From CAYRXE01 sp964428205 (lineage in GTDB: Bacteria > Patescibacteriota > Gracilibacteria > Peribacterales > Peribacteraceae): a stretch of 20,527 nt of DNA. The position numbers were made by a program, and so were the translations under genes. Below the pieces are notes generated by a model, which was given only the letters and a program-made list of their open reading frames with translations, did no database searches and was not told the DNA's origin. Shown here piece after piece: positions 19,651 through 20,527 of this stretch. Numbering within the stretch: position 1 is the first letter of the stretch; each line of letters begins with the position of its first letter. The stretch is taken from NCBI GenBank assembly GCA_964428205.1, contig CAYRXE010000014.1, positions 1 through 20,527 of the forward strand, written 5' to 3'.

Positions 19651-19674
19651 GCCGCCAGAAATGGCGGCTTTTTT
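19651..19674 (+). terminator. Intrinsic terminator after rplI
   Basis: GCCGCCA-GAAA-TGGCGGC stem-loop followed by TTTTTT. On the minus strand the T-run is short, so it may end the convergent gene only weakly. The stop codon of that gene overlaps the T-run. Confidence 0.9.
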
Positions 19675-20527
19675 AGTCTTGTAGCTCCCACTTGTTTCCA
19701 TCAAACGAGAAGACAGTACCCTCTCCAATGGACCAGAGTGTTCCACCAGCAGATGTGAGTTTGCCGCACGAGTTTGGCTTCTCACTTCCGAAGTCCACGG
19801 GTGTGAGCGAATTGCCCTTGAGCGTGTAGAGAGTCTGAAGCGTTGCAACATACGTCACACCGTTGAAGGTGTGCACATCCCAGAAGTCCTCGCTTACTCC
19901 AAGGTCGAGTTTCTCCCACTTGCCGTGCCTGCCCTTGAGTAATACGCCGTTCTGACCGCAGATGTAGACCGCGTCCTCTGCACACGAGATACCTGTGAGG
20001 ATGGTCTCGACGAGGCTCCCACGTGCGTGCCAGGTGGATCCGTCGTATTCCCATACTTCGCCTTTCCAACCGGCAGCGTAGACCTCGTTTGCGCCGTATC
20101 CCTGGATAGCCTCAAACCCTGCATCTTTGTCTACAGGCGCGTGCATAGCCTCCCATGTAGCATCTCCTGTTCGCTTGTAGACCTGGCGCTGCATACCGCA
20201 GGCGTAGGGCAGGCCTTCTACCACGCACATCGCACGCAGCACCTTGGCCTCGGAGATGGCTTCTTCACCTGCGACTCCCTTGGCGTACGTGAACACCTGG
20301 CCTGCTTCGCTTATGGCAACGAATTTTCGCTCCGGCACCTGTGCAAAGCAGCATGCGATGCAGTTCCAGTTTTTGTCCCCGCTGTGGTATAGCTGACCAT
20401 CAATAAATGCGACGAAGCGTGCATGATTGATATCCTCTGCAGTGAGGCCTTTATCTTTGGCGACAATATAAATTGCAGTCTTATCTAACGCTGCGCCCGT
20501 GACGTAGGTGCTGCTTTCGTGGATGCG
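19673..20527 (-). CDS. Beta-propeller-like repeat protein, 5' end beyond the window
   Basis: Partial gene: the frame stays open to the right edge, giving 284 visible residues with no start codon needed; a GTG at 20338 is internal, not the start. Blades repeat at roughly 35-50 residues with a G-x-[VL]-[FWL]-x-[YF] strand near an aromatic turn: AISEAGQVFTYAKG, YAAGWKGEVWEYDGSTWHARG, YICGQNGVLLKGRHGKWEKL, YVATLQTLYTLKGNSLTPV, WSIGEGTVFSFDGNKWELQD. This resembles Kelch/YVTN/Ycf48-like propellers, which usually bind partners rather than catalyse. There is a Cys cluster (NWNCIACCF) just upstream of the GTG. Any signal peptide would be outside the window. The function is unknown. The stop lies in the T-run of the rplI terminator. 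Confidence 0.75.
   Translation of the reverse strand, partial: RIHESSTYVTGAALDKTAIYIVAKDKGLTAEDINHARFVAFIDGQLYHSGDKNWNCIACCFAQVPERKFVAISEAGQVFTYAKGVAGEEAISEAKVLRAMCVVEGLPYACGMQRQVYKRTGDATWEAMHAPVDKDAGFEAIQGYGANEVYAAGWKGEVWEYDGSTWHARGSLVETILTGISCAEDAVYICGQNGVLLKGRHGKWEKLDLGVSEDFWDVHTFNGVTYVATLQTLYTLKGNSLTPVDFGSEKPNSCGKLTSAGGTLWSIGEGTVFSFDGNKWELQD

Overview
The window reads like a chromosomal segment of a small-genome candidate-phyla bacterium (Patescibacteria/CPR). A Peregrinibacteria- or Peribacteria-like lineage is my best guess, but it is an inference. The support is: compact single-copy housekeeping genes with tiny spacers, a TrbC/VirB2-like two-helix membrane protein, a DciA-type helicase loader, a sigma-region-4/HARE-type regulator, and bL9 being present. 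Base composition is near 50% GC by eye. TGA ends several genes (recA, nadK, prmC, khpA), so the UGA=Gly code of Gracilibacteria/Absconditabacteria is not in use. I see no transposase, integrase, phage gene or CRISPR array.

Layout. 60-2836 (+): a sigma-4/winged-helix regulator, an unknown 177-aa protein and a membrane-anchored Cys-motif protein, the first two each ending in a clear intrinsic terminator. 3014-8822 (+): recA, dnaB, mraY, gap and a gapped fbp, covering DNA repair and replication, peptidoglycan lipid I synthesis and a gluconeogenic carbon module. 8823-9752 (-): two unknown genes, one with four membrane segments. 10021-12116 (+): a GT4 glycosyltransferase and NAD kinase. 12119-13707 (-): an unknown 252-aa protein and prmC. 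13745-16288 (+): a second GT4 glycosyltransferase, a DciA-like protein, rpsP, khpA and the TrbC/VirB2-like protein. 16343-16419 (-): tRNA-Val. 16484-19627 (+): secG, an anchored family-5 solute-binding protein and rplI. 19673-20527 (-): a repeat protein that runs off the right edge. No gene-free stretch exceeds 300 bases.

Two signals stand out. First, at least ten genes have a promoter-like -10 hexamer ending only 5-9 bases before the start codon and no Shine-Dalgarno, which predicts leaderless mRNAs. The -10 boxes converge on TANACT, often with a -35 box 17 bases upstream. The few genes with longer leaders (rpsP, the 177-aa gene) do carry a Shine-Dalgarno. Second, three intergenic regions contain degenerate arrays with a strict 7-base period. 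Two of them fold into hairpins, and each overlaps the promoter of the next gene.

The sequence has three runs of 100 N. Two (9772-9871, 11663-11762) are flanked by identical 55-base copies and are almost certainly false scaffold gaps between overlapping contigs. Collapsing them restores an intact nadK and a normal divergent promoter region. The third (8243-8342) is a real gap that removes the catalytic core of fbp.
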